64,000 nt of DNA from Prevotella sp. (lineage in GTDB: Bacteria; Bacteroidota; Bacteroidia; Bacteroidales; Bacteroidaceae): assembly GCA_017442825.1 (NCBI GenBank), contig JAFRYZ010000014.1, forward strand, positions 17,164 through 81,163. Direction: 5' to 3'. Under the pieces are notes generated by a model that made no database searches, had not been told where the DNA came from, and worked only from the letters and a program-made list of their open reading frames with translations. Both the position numbers and the translations under genes were made by a program. Shown here one piece after another: positions 34,655 through 43,090 of this stretch (position 1 is the first letter of the stretch; each line of letters begins with the position of its first letter).

Positions 34655-37600
34655 ATGAAGATTTTAAGATTATTACCTTTGCTTCTGTTTAGTTTAGCAA
34701 GTCCTTCTCATGCATTAACGGTATATGTTACGACCGCAGGAAATTTGGCAAATGAAGTTGCCAGCGCTGGTGAGACTTCAGTAACTGACCTTAAGATAGT
34801 CGGTAAACTTAATAATGCCGATTTAAAATTCTTGTGCAGCACAAAGGAAGGAAGTGGCAATTTCCTCACACAGAATCTAAAAAAATTGGATTTGCAGGAT
34901 GTTACACTTGAACCTACGACAGGAAACTATTCTGTTAAAGGTTATGGTGCAGGTGCAGTGTATTATCATCTTTCAAAAGAGTGCTCTATAGTGGAGGATG
35001 CTTCTGGTTGGCTTGGATCATCAATACCATTTTTCCGCTATTATGGTGACGATCTGGGCGGACTTTGCATTAACATGAGTAGTTTGGAGTATATTGCATT
35101 GCCAAAAAAGCTTAGAGGTTTGGGACAAGACTGCTTACAAGGTAGCAAAGTCTCGACAGTGGTTCTTCCTGAAAATATGGAATATGTTAAGTATAATGCC
35201 TTTGGAGACACCCCTTGGTATAATAAATATCTTCAAAGTCAACCTAATGGGGTTGTGTATTATAATGACATTGCTTACTCCTATAAAGGTGACATCCCTT
35301 CTAATAGCACCATATCCTTTAAAGAAGGAACGAAACGAATCGTTGGAAAGTATTCTGCCTTTAAGCAGGTCAATCTACCGAAAACTATTAAGAGTATCGG
35401 TGATTATTGTTTTTCTGATTATCACATGACTGAATATAAACAATATACTGGTAAAATAGCATCTATCTCTATTCCGAATGGTTTGGAAGAAATCGGCTAT
35501 GGTGCCTTTGAAGGCTGTCAAGATTTGACAGAAATCAACATTCCTAATAGCGTAACAACCATAAAAGATTATGCTTTTTCTTACTGCAAGGGGCTGTCTT
35601 CTGCAAAAATACCTAACAGCGTGATGAGCATAGGCTCTAAGGCGTTTTATGATTGTAGCAGTCTGACTTCTGTTGAAATACCTAATAGTGTGACTTCGAT
35701 TGGAAAGAAGGCGTTCGTAGGTTGTGAAAAACTATCTGTTGTTGAAATAAACAGCAATACTATTTTAGCATCATCAACATCCATGGAAAATATATTTGGG
35801 TCTTCTGTACAGAAATATATCATTGGAAACAGCGTAACAAGCATCGGCGAGAATGCATTCTATGATTGCAGCAGTCTAACCTCCGTTGTTATGCCCAATA
35901 GTCTGAGGACAATAGAAAAAGGGGCATTCGAAGGCTGTAGTGGTCTGACCTCCATTACCTTTCCTAACAGTTTGACAAGTATTGGAGAAGGCGCATTTTA
36001 TGGCTGCAACGGATTAATAACTCTCACTATCCCGAAGAGTGTGACAACCATCGGGAAGGATACGTTCAGAGGCTGCAATAGTCTGTATGACATAAAAGTG
36101 GATACAGGGAATCCAATATATGATTCTCGTGGAAACTGTGGAGCTATTATAGAAACAGCTTCCAATACTTTAATTAAAGGTTGTGTAACAACTTTAATCC
36201 CAGAAAGTGTGACAACTATCGGAGAGTATGCGTTCGAAGGTTGCAGTTTTGACTATGTTTTCATTGACAGTAATGTTACAGACATCGGATTTGGAGCTTT
36301 CTCCAACTGCAAATTTCTCAAAACTGTAGAGATTAATAGCAACTCGATAATATCTAAAGACTATCCAACAGATTATTTTTCAACACTAAGTCTGAATTTA
36401 AAGAATATTTTTGGCTACCAAGTACAGGAATATATCATTGGTAATAACGTGAACAGCATCGGCAGTTATACGTTCGCAGGCTGTAGTATGACTACTGTGT
36501 CATTACCAGAGAGTGTGACCAGTATAGGCAAGGCTGCATTCTATGATTGCCAAAGTCTGACTTCTATCACCATACCAAAGGGCGTAACGACCATCGGCGA
36601 TTGGATGTTCTTGAGATGTAGTAGTCTGACATCTGTCATTATCCCTGAAGGGGTAACTACCATTGGAAAAGCTGCTTTTCAGAAATGTAGTAGTTTAACC
36701 TCCATTACCTTTCCTAACAGTTTGACAAGCATCGGCAATGGTGCGTTCTTAGAATCTGCATGGTACGATAATCAACCAGACGGTTTGGTCTATGCGGGTA
36801 AAGTTGCATACAAGTATAAAGGAACCATGCCAGAGAATACTTCGATAACCATCAAAGATGGTACTTTAAGTATTACCGAAAATGCATTTCGTTCGTATAA
36901 CAATTTAACCTCTATCACTATTCCTAATAGTGTGACAACCATCGGTAGTGATGCTTTCACTGGCAGCGGGCTTTCCTCAGTCACTCTCCATTGTCCCAAT
37001 ATTGAACCATGGTTTTACAAGCTCAACATAAAAGAGGTGATTTTAGGTGACGAAGTGACGAGTATAGGGGGTAGTGCGTTCTTAAATTGTAGTAGTTTAA
37101 CCTCTGTCAAGATTGGTAGCAATGTGAAAACAATTGGTAGTGCCGCATTCTCCGGTTGTAGCAGTCTGACTTCTGTTACTATTGGGAAGAGTGTGACAGA
37201 CATCGGATCTTCTGCTTTTCAAGACTGCAATAATTTGACTGACATATCCATCCCTGATGGTGTTACGAATATAGGTAGTTTTGCATTTGGTAATTGCAAT
37301 AATTTGACTTACATATCTATCCCTGAGAGTGTAACAACCATCGGAGTTGGGGCATTCGATAATACGGCATGGTATAACTATCAGCCGGAAGGAATGGTGT
37401 ATGCAGGAAAAGTTGCTTACAAATACAAAGGAATTATGCCTGCTAATACATCATTAAAAATTGAAGATGGAATTAAAAGCCTTTCTGATATGGCCTTTTT
37501 TAGCTGTAATAACCTGGCTTCTGTTACCGTCCCTAACAGCGTGACAAGCATTGGCTCTTCTGCGTTTTATGGCTGTGGCAATCTGACTTCTGTTACTATG

Positions 37601-37981
37601 GGGAAGAGTGTGACTGATATAGGTTATTCTGCATTCAGAGATTGTAGTAGTCTGACAGATGTATATTGCTTGGCAGAAGATATACCTTCACTGGGGGAAT
37701 ATGCTTTTAATAATGCAAATATAGATCAGGCTACGCTCCATGTTCCTGCTGCTTCAATTTCTGACTATCAAGAAGCCGAGGCATGGAGCCAGTTTGCAAG
37801 GATTGTTCCGCTTACGGACGAAGAGATGACGGGAATAGAGAAAGTCAATGCGGATAAACATTCTAAAGTCAAAGACTCTGTCATTTATGGTATTGACGGT
37901 CGCCGTCTGAACCAAAAACAGCGCGGTCTGAACATCATCCGCATGAGCGACGGCACGACAAGAAAGGTCATGGTGAAATAA
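34655..37981 (+). CDS. BspA-like leucine-rich-repeat surface protein
   Basis: 1108 residues. Signal peptide MKILRLLPLLLFSLASPSHA, then about thirty LRR_5 (BspA/TpLRR) repeats of some 23 residues with the pattern IPNSVTSIGxxAFxxCSSLTSV. They are interrupted by three DNTAWY/SAWYDNQPDG-type blocks followed by GxVAYKYKGxMP (near residues 190, 710 and 905). The C-terminus, YGIDGRRLNQKQRGLNIIRMSDG, looks like a T9SS-type tail. Such proteins bind host matrix or other bacteria in oral species; the ligand here is unknown. A TTG at 34646 is in frame, but the ATG at 34655 gives the better signal peptide. Confidence 0.9.
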   Translation: MKILRLLPLLLFSLASPSHALTVYVTTAGNLANEVASAGETSVTDLKIVGKLNNADLKFLCSTKEGSGNFLTQNLKKLDLQDVTLEPTTGNYSVKGYGAGAVYYHLSKECSIVEDASGWLGSSIPFFRYYGDDLGGLCINMSSLEYIALPKKLRGLGQDCLQGSKVSTVVLPENMEYVKYNAFGDTPWYNKYLQSQPNGVVYYNDIAYSYKGDIPSNSTISFKEGTKRIVGKYSAFKQVNLPKTIKSIGDYCFSDYHMTEYKQYTGKIASISIPNGLEEIGYGAFEGCQDLTEINIPNSVTTIKDYAFSYCKGLSSAKIPNSVMSIGSKAFYDCSSLTSVEIPNSVTSIGKKAFVGCEKLSVVEINSNTILASSTSMENIFGSSVQKYIIGNSVTSIGENAFYDCSSLTSVVMPNSLRTIEKGAFEGCSGLTSITFPNSLTSIGEGAFYGCNGLITLTIPKSVTTIGKDTFRGCNSLYDIKVDTGNPIYDSRGNCGAIIETASNTLIKGCVTTLIPESVTTIGEYAFEGCSFDYVFIDSNVTDIGFGAFSNCKFLKTVEINSNSIISKDYPTDYFSTLSLNLKNIFGYQVQEYIIGNNVNSIGSYTFAGCSMTTVSLPESVTSIGKAAFYDCQSLTSITIPKGVTTIGDWMFLRCSSLTSVIIPEGVTTIGKAAFQKCSSLTSITFPNSLTSIGNGAFLESAWYDNQPDGLVYAGKVAYKYKGTMPENTSITIKDGTLSITENAFRSYNNLTSITIPNSVTTIGSDAFTGSGLSSVTLHCPNIEPWFYKLNIKEVILGDEVTSIGGSAFLNCSSLTSVKIGSNVKTIGSAAFSGCSSLTSVTIGKSVTDIGSSAFQDCNNLTDISIPDGVTNIGSFAFGNCNNLTYISIPESVTTIGVGAFDNTAWYNYQPEGMVYAGKVAYKYKGIMPANTSLKIEDGIKSLSDMAFFSCNNLASVTVPNSVTSIGSSAFYGCGNLTSVTMGKSVTDIGYSAFRDCSSLTDVYCLAEDIPSLGEYAFNNANIDQATLHVPAASISDYQEAEAWSQFARIVPLTDEEMTGIEKVNADKHSKVKDSVIYGIDGRRLNQKQRGLNIIRMSDGTTRKVMVK

Positions 37982-38009
37982 TCACCATACTTTTCTGTGT
38001 CCAGAAAAC

Positions 38010-38052
38010 TAAAGGTGGGAGTACTGACAATGCGGAGCTCCCACCTTTTACA
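38010..38052 (+). terminator. Terminator of the BspA-like gene
   Basis: AAAGGTGGGAG (38011-38021) pairs with CTCCCACCTTT (38039-38049), a perfect 11-bp stem ending in TTTT. Confidence 0.85.
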
Positions 38053-38901
38053 TACATGAACCATAAGAATCTATCCCACTCTATTTGCTTTATGAGGTCA
38101 GCATCAGGGTTGTCAGGTGGTCAAGACCAATTGAATAGGTATTCTCTACGTGAGTTCGGTTTAAGCATGGGTGTAGGATGACACATTTCGAGCGCAATCC
38201 TACGCTGTGGTGCCCCTACAAGGGAAATAAAAAATAAAATTATACATGCGACACCGACGCTGTAAGCCGCTAAGTCATAGTGACTTACGATGGTGGGGTC
38301 GCGTAAAGTACTACACTTTTAGGCGAAAGTCGAACACCGACCTTCCAACTACTATGAGTTTGGAACGCAACTACATAGTAGTTGGCTTGCAAACTCATAG
38401 TAGTTGGAAGGCAAACACATAACAGTTGCAGAAAAAGGACTAAATGTTTGTATTTTCAGCTTTTGGGGGCGGTGTACGACTTGCGCTCGATTTGCGTATA
38501 CCTACACCCGTACCTCTGTCACGTAAGCTGCTGAGCCTGAGCAGTCTGCGAAACCTGGTGTCGTATGTACAATTTTTATTTAAATTCTCTCTGTACATAT
38601 ACTTTTGAACCGCAGATGGCGCTGATTTACACGGATGAGTGATGAAGAGGAAAAGAATGGGCATAATGACCATCATTATATTCAGAAATTTCTGAATAAT
38701 TTCTGGTCATTTCTTTCTTTGAACCTTTCCATCATCCCACCAGGGATGATCAAAATCCGTGTTCCTCCGAGCTATCCGTGTTCAACTTAAACCTTTTGAC
38801 ACGTGTCAGAAGATGCGGGGGAAGGCTTTTCGGAACGTCATCAGCACGACATCTGCACTTCATTCCTGCCCAGTAGCCACTTTGCCGTAGGCAGAGGATG
38901 C
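38053..38901. other. Long non-coding stretch with palindromes and repeat remnants
   Basis: No gene is supported in about 850 bases. It contains AAGTCATAGTGACTT (38270-38284), the large inverted repeat at 38341-38411, and two stretches (38611-38640 and 38752-38788) with ACCGCAGATGGCGCTGAT and ATCCGTGTTC motifs that look like a dispersed intergenic repeat. A 78-codon minus-strand frame at 38440-38676 has no recognisable features. Confidence 0.6.
38341..38411. repeat. 22-bp perfect inverted repeat
   Basis: Arms 38341-38362 and 38390-38411 are exact reverse complements (core CCAACTACTATGAGTTTG). The 27-base loop itself contains the palindrome CAACTACATAGTAGTTG, which repeats the arm's CAACTAC. 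No T run follows, so it is not a normal terminator. Confidence 0.9.
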
Positions 38902-40374
38902 TTACAGCAAGCCCAGCTCTCCGATGGCGAAGAGGAGGGAGTAGCCCAGCACGAGGGTGATGATGCCTACGGTGAGACCGATTTTCAGCATGTCGTTCTG
39001 CTGTACGAGTCCGGTGGAGTAGGCGATGGCGTTCGGTGGGGTGGAGATAGGCAGACACATGGCTGAGGATGCAGCCAGGGCGATGCCGATGATGACGGTG
39101 GGGGTGCCTCCGATGCCAGCCAAGCGGTCGCCCATGCCGGTGCAGACCACGGCGAGGATGGGGACGAGGAGTGCTGCCGTTGCCGTGTTCGATATGAAGT
39201 TGGAGAGGAAGTAGCAGATGATGCCCGACGCAAAGAGGATAACCAGCGGGCTCCACGAGCCGAAGGGTATGCTCTTGATGGCAGCATCGGCAAGTCCGCT
39301 GCCGTTCATTCCCAGTCCCAAGGCAAAGCCTCCAGCCACCATCCAGATGACCGACCAGTCTATCTCGCGCAGGTCTTTGGCGGTGATGACGCCCGTGATG
39401 GCGAAGATGCCCATCGGAATCATCGCCACCGTGTTGGCATCGATGCCTGTGATGTCTTTCGGCAGTACCCACAGCAGGATGGTGAGCACGAAGGTGCAGC
39501 ACACCACCCACATGCGCCATCCGTGGTGTACCTTACCCGTTATCTGCAACTCGATGGTCTTCTGTGTGAAGGGGAAGAACTTCAGGATGATGCGCCACGA
39601 GATCAGCAGGATGACGATAGTCAGAGGGAACATGAATGCCATCCACTCACCGAAGCCCAGTCCCATGTTCATGCCCGCCTCGTCGTTGAGCACTTTTAGG
39701 GCAATGGCGTTGGGCGGTGTGCCGATGGGGGTACCCATGCCTCCGATGTTGGCAGCCACGGGTATGCTCATCGTCAGGGCTATGCGTCCCTTTCCGTTGG
39801 CTGGCAGGGCAGCAAAAACGGGAGTGAGGAAGGTGAGCATCATCGCAGCCGTTGCGGTGTTGCTGACGAACATCGAGAAGAGTCCCGTAATCAGCAGGAA
39901 TCCTAACAGGACGTTCTCGCTCTTCTTACCGAAGGGGCGTATGAGGTTTTTCGCCAGGAGCACGTCCAGTCCCGACTTCGTCGCCGCTATGGCAAGGATA
40001 AATCCGCCAAGAAACAGCATGATGACGGGGTCGGCAAAAGCCGCCATGATTTCCTTCGACTTGAGCAGCGTGCCGAAGGTGGCGTCTTCTTCGCCTTTGA
40101 AGAGGCTCAGCGAGTTGTTGGAGATGGTCAGGCACATCGTGGTGATGATGGCGAGTGACGTTGCCCACGACGGTATCGCTTCGGTGAGCCACGACAAGGT
40201 GGCAAAGACGAAGATGGCGATGACCCGTTGCTGAACCACCGTCAGTCCCTTGATGCCGAAAATCTCTGTCGGCAGGTTCCATACGATGGCGGTAATGACG
40301 ATGATGGCAAAGAGCTCCATCATCTTTTTCTTGGAGTACTTGTTGTTGAGTGCGTTAGAAACTGCTTCAGCCAT
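38902..40374 (-). CDS. SLC13/DASS-family sodium-coupled anion transporter
   Basis: 490-residue inner-membrane carrier with 11-12 hydrophobic segments. Both halves carry the family's SNT motif (FVSNTATAAMML and NFISNTATAALL) followed by the TPPNAIA-type re-entrant loop (MGTPIGTPPNAIAL, LPISTPPNAIAYSTG), which bind substrate and sodium. Family members carry dicarboxylates, citrate or sulfate. This one probably moves a C4-dicarboxylate, which is inference. It has its own promoter at 40531-40561 and a 5' leader of about 150 bases with direct repeats. Confidence 0.92.
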   Translation of the reverse strand: MAEAVSNALNNKYSKKKMMELFAIIVITAIVWNLPTEIFGIKGLTVVQQRVIAIFVFATLSWLTEAIPSWATSLAIITTMCLTISNNSLSLFKGEEDATFGTLLKSKEIMAAFADPVIMLFLGGFILAIAATKSGLDVLLAKNLIRPFGKKSENVLLGFLLITGLFSMFVSNTATAAMMLTFLTPVFAALPANGKGRIALTMSIPVAANIGGMGTPIGTPPNAIALKVLNDEAGMNMGLGFGEWMAFMFPLTIVILLISWRIILKFFPFTQKTIELQITGKVHHGWRMWVVCCTFVLTILLWVLPKDITGIDANTVAMIPMGIFAITGVITAKDLREIDWSVIWMVAGGFALGLGMNGSGLADAAIKSIPFGSWSPLVILFASGIICYFLSNFISNTATAALLVPILAVVCTGMGDRLAGIGGTPTVIIGIALAASSAMCLPISTPPNAIAYSTGLVQQNDMLKIGLTVGIITLVLGYSLLFAIGELGLL

Positions 40375-40418
40375 TGTTCTTGTTGTTTATAGTCTCTTGA
40401 GATTTTTTTCTTTCTTTG

Positions 40419-40497
40419 TTGCGACTGAGTCGCAACAGACGGGACGAGCGGCAGACGGGACGGGTCGCGTGGGCGGAGTCGCAACAGACGGGACGAG
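40419..40497. repeat. 22-base direct repeat and hairpin in the SLC13 leader
   Basis: The 22 bases at 40427-40448 recur exactly at 40476-40497 (core GTCGCAACAGACGGGACG), with a partial copy at 40450-40464. GTTGCGAC-TGA-GTCGCAAC (40419-40437) forms a perfect 8-bp hairpin. Confidence 0.8.
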
Positions 40498-40530
40498 TCG
40501 CCGATTGTCCTCTCTTCCATAAAACGGGTG

Positions 40531-40561
40531 CAAAGGTACAAAATAATTGATAACTGACAAT
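40531..40561 (-). promoter_or_regulatory. Promoter of the SLC13 gene
   Basis: On the minus strand ATTG (40558-40561), 19 bases, TACCTTTG (40531-40538). Confidence 0.65.
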
Positions 40562-40590
40562 TGATAATTGACAATTCTTTCTTACTTTTG
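40560..40590 (+). promoter_or_regulatory. Promoter of the binding-protein gene
   Basis: ATTG (40560-40563), 19 bases, TACTTTTG (40583-40590). The -33 boxes of the two divergent promoters overlap, so they may compete. The leader is only about 15-20 bases, too short for a riboswitch. Confidence 0.65.
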
Positions 40591-40609
40591 CACCATAAAA
40601 ATACATGTT

Positions 40610-41746
40610 GTGAAAAATAAGGCAATCTATATCGTCGTTTTGCTATGTCTGTTGTGCAGTTGCCGGCATCTGAATCAAGTGCCAGCCGACGGTCAGGGCG
40701 ACACACTACGGATGAAGTATGCAGAGCATATCACCATCGTGCGCTGCGAAGGCTATACGAAGGTGGTGATGCAGAACCCCTGGAAGGCGGGCGAGGTGCT
40801 GCATACGTATGAGCTGGTGCCGCGAGGGAGCGAGAGGGCGGCGCGTGAGCGGGAGAGCGGGACCACGGTGGTGAGCGTCCCCCTGCGTCGCAGCGTTGTC
40901 TTCAACACGGCTCATGCCTGGCTCACCATCACCTTGGGGGCGTTGACACAAGTTCGCGGAGTTGCCGACTTGCGTTTCATGCAGCTGCCTGCTGTTCGCC
41001 AGCGGGTGCAGGCGGGGCTGACGGCTGATTGTGGCGATGCCATGTCGCCCAATATTGAACAGATCATAGACATTGGTGCCGATGCCATTCTCCTTTCGCC
41101 CTTCGAGAACAGCGGCGGCTATGGTCGTTTAGAGAAATTAGGCATCCCCCTCATCGAGTGTGCAGACTATATGGAGACATCGGCTTTGGGCAGGGCAGAG
41201 TGGATGAAGTTCTATGGCATGCTCTTTGGTAAGGAACGCGAGGCCGATTCGCTGTTCCATGTGGTGGATTCGTCGTATCAAGTGCTGAAGGCGAGAGCAG
41301 CGCAGTGTGGGACTGAGGGCGCGAAAGCACCCCGACTCATCACGGAGAAACTGACAGGCAGCACGTGGTATGTGCCTGGCGGCAGGAGCAGCGTGGGACG
41401 TCTCATAGCCGATGCAAACGGCAGCTATCCGTGGGCTGACGACAAGCATAGCGGAAGCCTCGCCCTGCCGTTCGAGACCGTCTTCGACAAAGCTGGCGAT
41501 GCCGACGTGTGGCTTTTTAATGATTTCAGTGACCAGCCGATGACCTACCAACGATTGGCGGCTGAATATAGGGGCTATCCTCTGATGAAGGCTTTCCGCA
41601 AACGCCGTGTCTGGTATGTCAATTCGCTGAAAGTGCCCTACTTTGAAGAAGTGTCGTTTCGCCCTGACTGGCTCTTGCTGGACTACATCCGAATGCTCCA
41701 TCCCGAACTGGGGCTGGGTGAGCCGAAATACTATAAGAAATTGTAG
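40610..41746 (+). CDS. Metal-chelate or cobalamin ABC importer, substrate-binding lipoprotein
   Basis: 378 residues with a GTG start that places the signal peptide right after the promoter. Lipobox LLCSC (KNKAIYIVVLLCLLCSC). It matches the class III periplasmic binding fold (Peripla_BP_2, as in BtuF and FepB): NIEQIIDIGADAILLSPFENSGGYGRLEKLGIPLIECADYME in the first lobe and FDKAGDADVWLFNDFSDQP in the second. Substrate is probably a siderophore, heme or cobalamin. The permease follows after a 262-base repeat-filled gap. Confidence 0.87.
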   Translation: MKNKAIYIVVLLCLLCSCRHLNQVPADGQGDTLRMKYAEHITIVRCEGYTKVVMQNPWKAGEVLHTYELVPRGSERAARERESGTTVVSVPLRRSVVFNTAHAWLTITLGALTQVRGVADLRFMQLPAVRQRVQAGLTADCGDAMSPNIEQIIDIGADAILLSPFENSGGYGRLEKLGIPLIECADYMETSALGRAEWMKFYGMLFGKEREADSLFHVVDSSYQVLKARAAQCGTEGAKAPRLITEKLTGSTWYVPGGRSSVGRLIADANGSYPWADDKHSGSLALPFETVFDKAGDADVWLFNDFSDQPMTYQRLAAEYRGYPLMKAFRKRRVWYVNSLKVPYFEEVSFRPDWLLLDYIRMLHPELGLGEPKYYKKL

Positions 41747-41751
41747 TTTTA

Positions 41752-42000
41752 GGGAGTTAAAAGGGAGTTAAAAGGGAGTTAAAAGGAAGTTAAAAGGAAG
41801 TTATGCCGCTTCGCGGCGAAGTTAAAAGGACGATAGTAATCGCAAATGAGAATATCTAACGTCCAAGCAGCTGAAAGCTGCGATAACTTCCTGAGCGAAG
41901 CGATAACTTCCAAGCAGCTGAAAGCTGCGATAACTCCTTGAGCGAAGCGGTAACTTCCAAGCGCGAAGCGCTATAACTTCTTGAGCGAAGCGACTGAAAG
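41752..42000 (+). repeat. Simple-repeat block between binding protein and permease
   Basis: Five 11-base units (GGGAGTTAAAA, later GGAAGTTAAAA) at 41752-41806, then alternating ATAACTTCC, GAGCGAAGCG and the palindromic AGCAGCTGAAAGCTGC up to 42000. There is no coding sequence. These units resemble the AGCGAAGCG-containing repeats elsewhere in the window. Confidence 0.8.
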
Positions 42001-42008
42001 AATTGTGA

Positions 42009-43013
42009 ATGATGAATTATAAAAAAATAGTCTTGCTGGCGGCAGCCATCCTGCTTCTGTTTGTCTTGAATCTGATGACGGGATCGGTGAGTATCCCCGT
42101 ATCGGACGTCTGCCGCATACTTACCGGTGAAGGGTCGGCAAAAGATTCCTGGCATTTTATTGTATTGGAAAACCGCTTGCCGCAGGCGCTGACGGCGCTG
42201 CTTAGTGGGAGTGCCTTAGCCGTCAGCGGTTTGTTGCTGCAGACTGCTTTCCGCAATCCGCTGGCAGGACCATCCATCTTCGGCATCACCAGCGGGGCAG
42301 GTCTCGGCGTAGCCCTCGTCATGCTGTTGTTGGGTGGCAGTGTTTCCACAAGCCTGTATTCCGTCAGCGGCTTCATGGCAATCCTTCTGGCTGCATTCTT
42401 CGGAGCGATGGCTGTCACGTTGCTCGTCTTCTTCTTCTCCTCTTTGGTGCGCAGCAGGGTCATGTTGCTCATCATCGGCATCATGGTGGGCTATCTTGCC
42501 AATTCAGCCATCACCTTGCTCAACTTCTTTGCCACGGAAGAGGGCGTTCGTTCCTATATGGTGTGGGGCTTAGGCAACTTTGGGGGTGTGTCGATGGATT
42601 ACATGCCTGGGTTTGCCGCTGTGGTCGGCTTCGGGTTGTTAGCGTCCTGCTTGCTCATAAAACCGCTGAATGCTCTCTTGATGGGCGACCAGTATGCTGA
42701 GAATCTGGGAGTGAACATCCGCCGCACGCGCAATCTGCTGCTGCTGATTACTGGTTTGCTGACAGGAGTCACCACTGCTTTCTGCGGACCAGTAGCATTC
42801 ATAGGTCTTGCTGTTCCCCACATTGCCCGTCTGCTCATTGGTACTGAGAACCATCGCCAGCTTCTGCCGGCTGTCATCTTGTCTGGAGCAGCCATCGCCC
42901 TGTTGTGCAACCTGCTCTGTTGTCTTCCTGGTGAAAATGGTATCATTCCCTTGAATGCCGTCACGCCCCTCATAGGAGCACCTGTGATTGTCTATGTCCT
43001 GCTCAAGCGATAG
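42009..43013 (+). CDS. FecCD/BtuC-family ABC importer permease
   Basis: 334-residue inner-membrane permease with about ten hydrophobic helices. The family motif ENRLPQALTALLSGSALAVSGLLLQ near residue 55, the coupling segment GAGLGVALVM and VAFIGLAVPHIARLLIGTENHRQLLP are typical. It pairs with the binding protein upstream. No ATPase gene follows; the next gene (hemW) faces the other way. The complex must borrow an ATPase encoded elsewhere. Confidence 0.92.
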   Translation: MMNYKKIVLLAAAILLLFVLNLMTGSVSIPVSDVCRILTGEGSAKDSWHFIVLENRLPQALTALLSGSALAVSGLLLQTAFRNPLAGPSIFGITSGAGLGVALVMLLLGGSVSTSLYSVSGFMAILLAAFFGAMAVTLLVFFFSSLVRSRVMLLIIGIMVGYLANSAITLLNFFATEEGVRSYMVWGLGNFGGVSMDYMPGFAAVVGFGLLASCLLIKPLNALLMGDQYAENLGVNIRRTRNLLLLITGLLTGVTTAFCGPVAFIGLAVPHIARLLIGTENHRQLLPAVILSGAAIALLCNLLCCLPGENGIIPLNAVTPLIGAPVIVYVLLKR

Positions 43014-43090
43014 GGGATAGGTGCGCGCATTCATGACCGCCTTGCTGAAATACGGATGCCGCAGATAGCGCTTGACCTCATGGTTGGCTG

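Noticed and set aside
38440-38676. 78-codon minus-strand frame in the non-coding stretch
   Set aside because: No start context, no motif and overlap with repeat remnants; coding is not supported.
39218-40234. 338-codon plus-strand frame opposite the SLC13 gene
   Set aside because: It mirrors the carrier's codons and has no start signal or family motif.
40591-40609. Cobalamin riboswitch before the binding-protein gene
   Set aside because: The leader between promoter and GTG is only about 15-20 bases, and no B12-box motif is seen.
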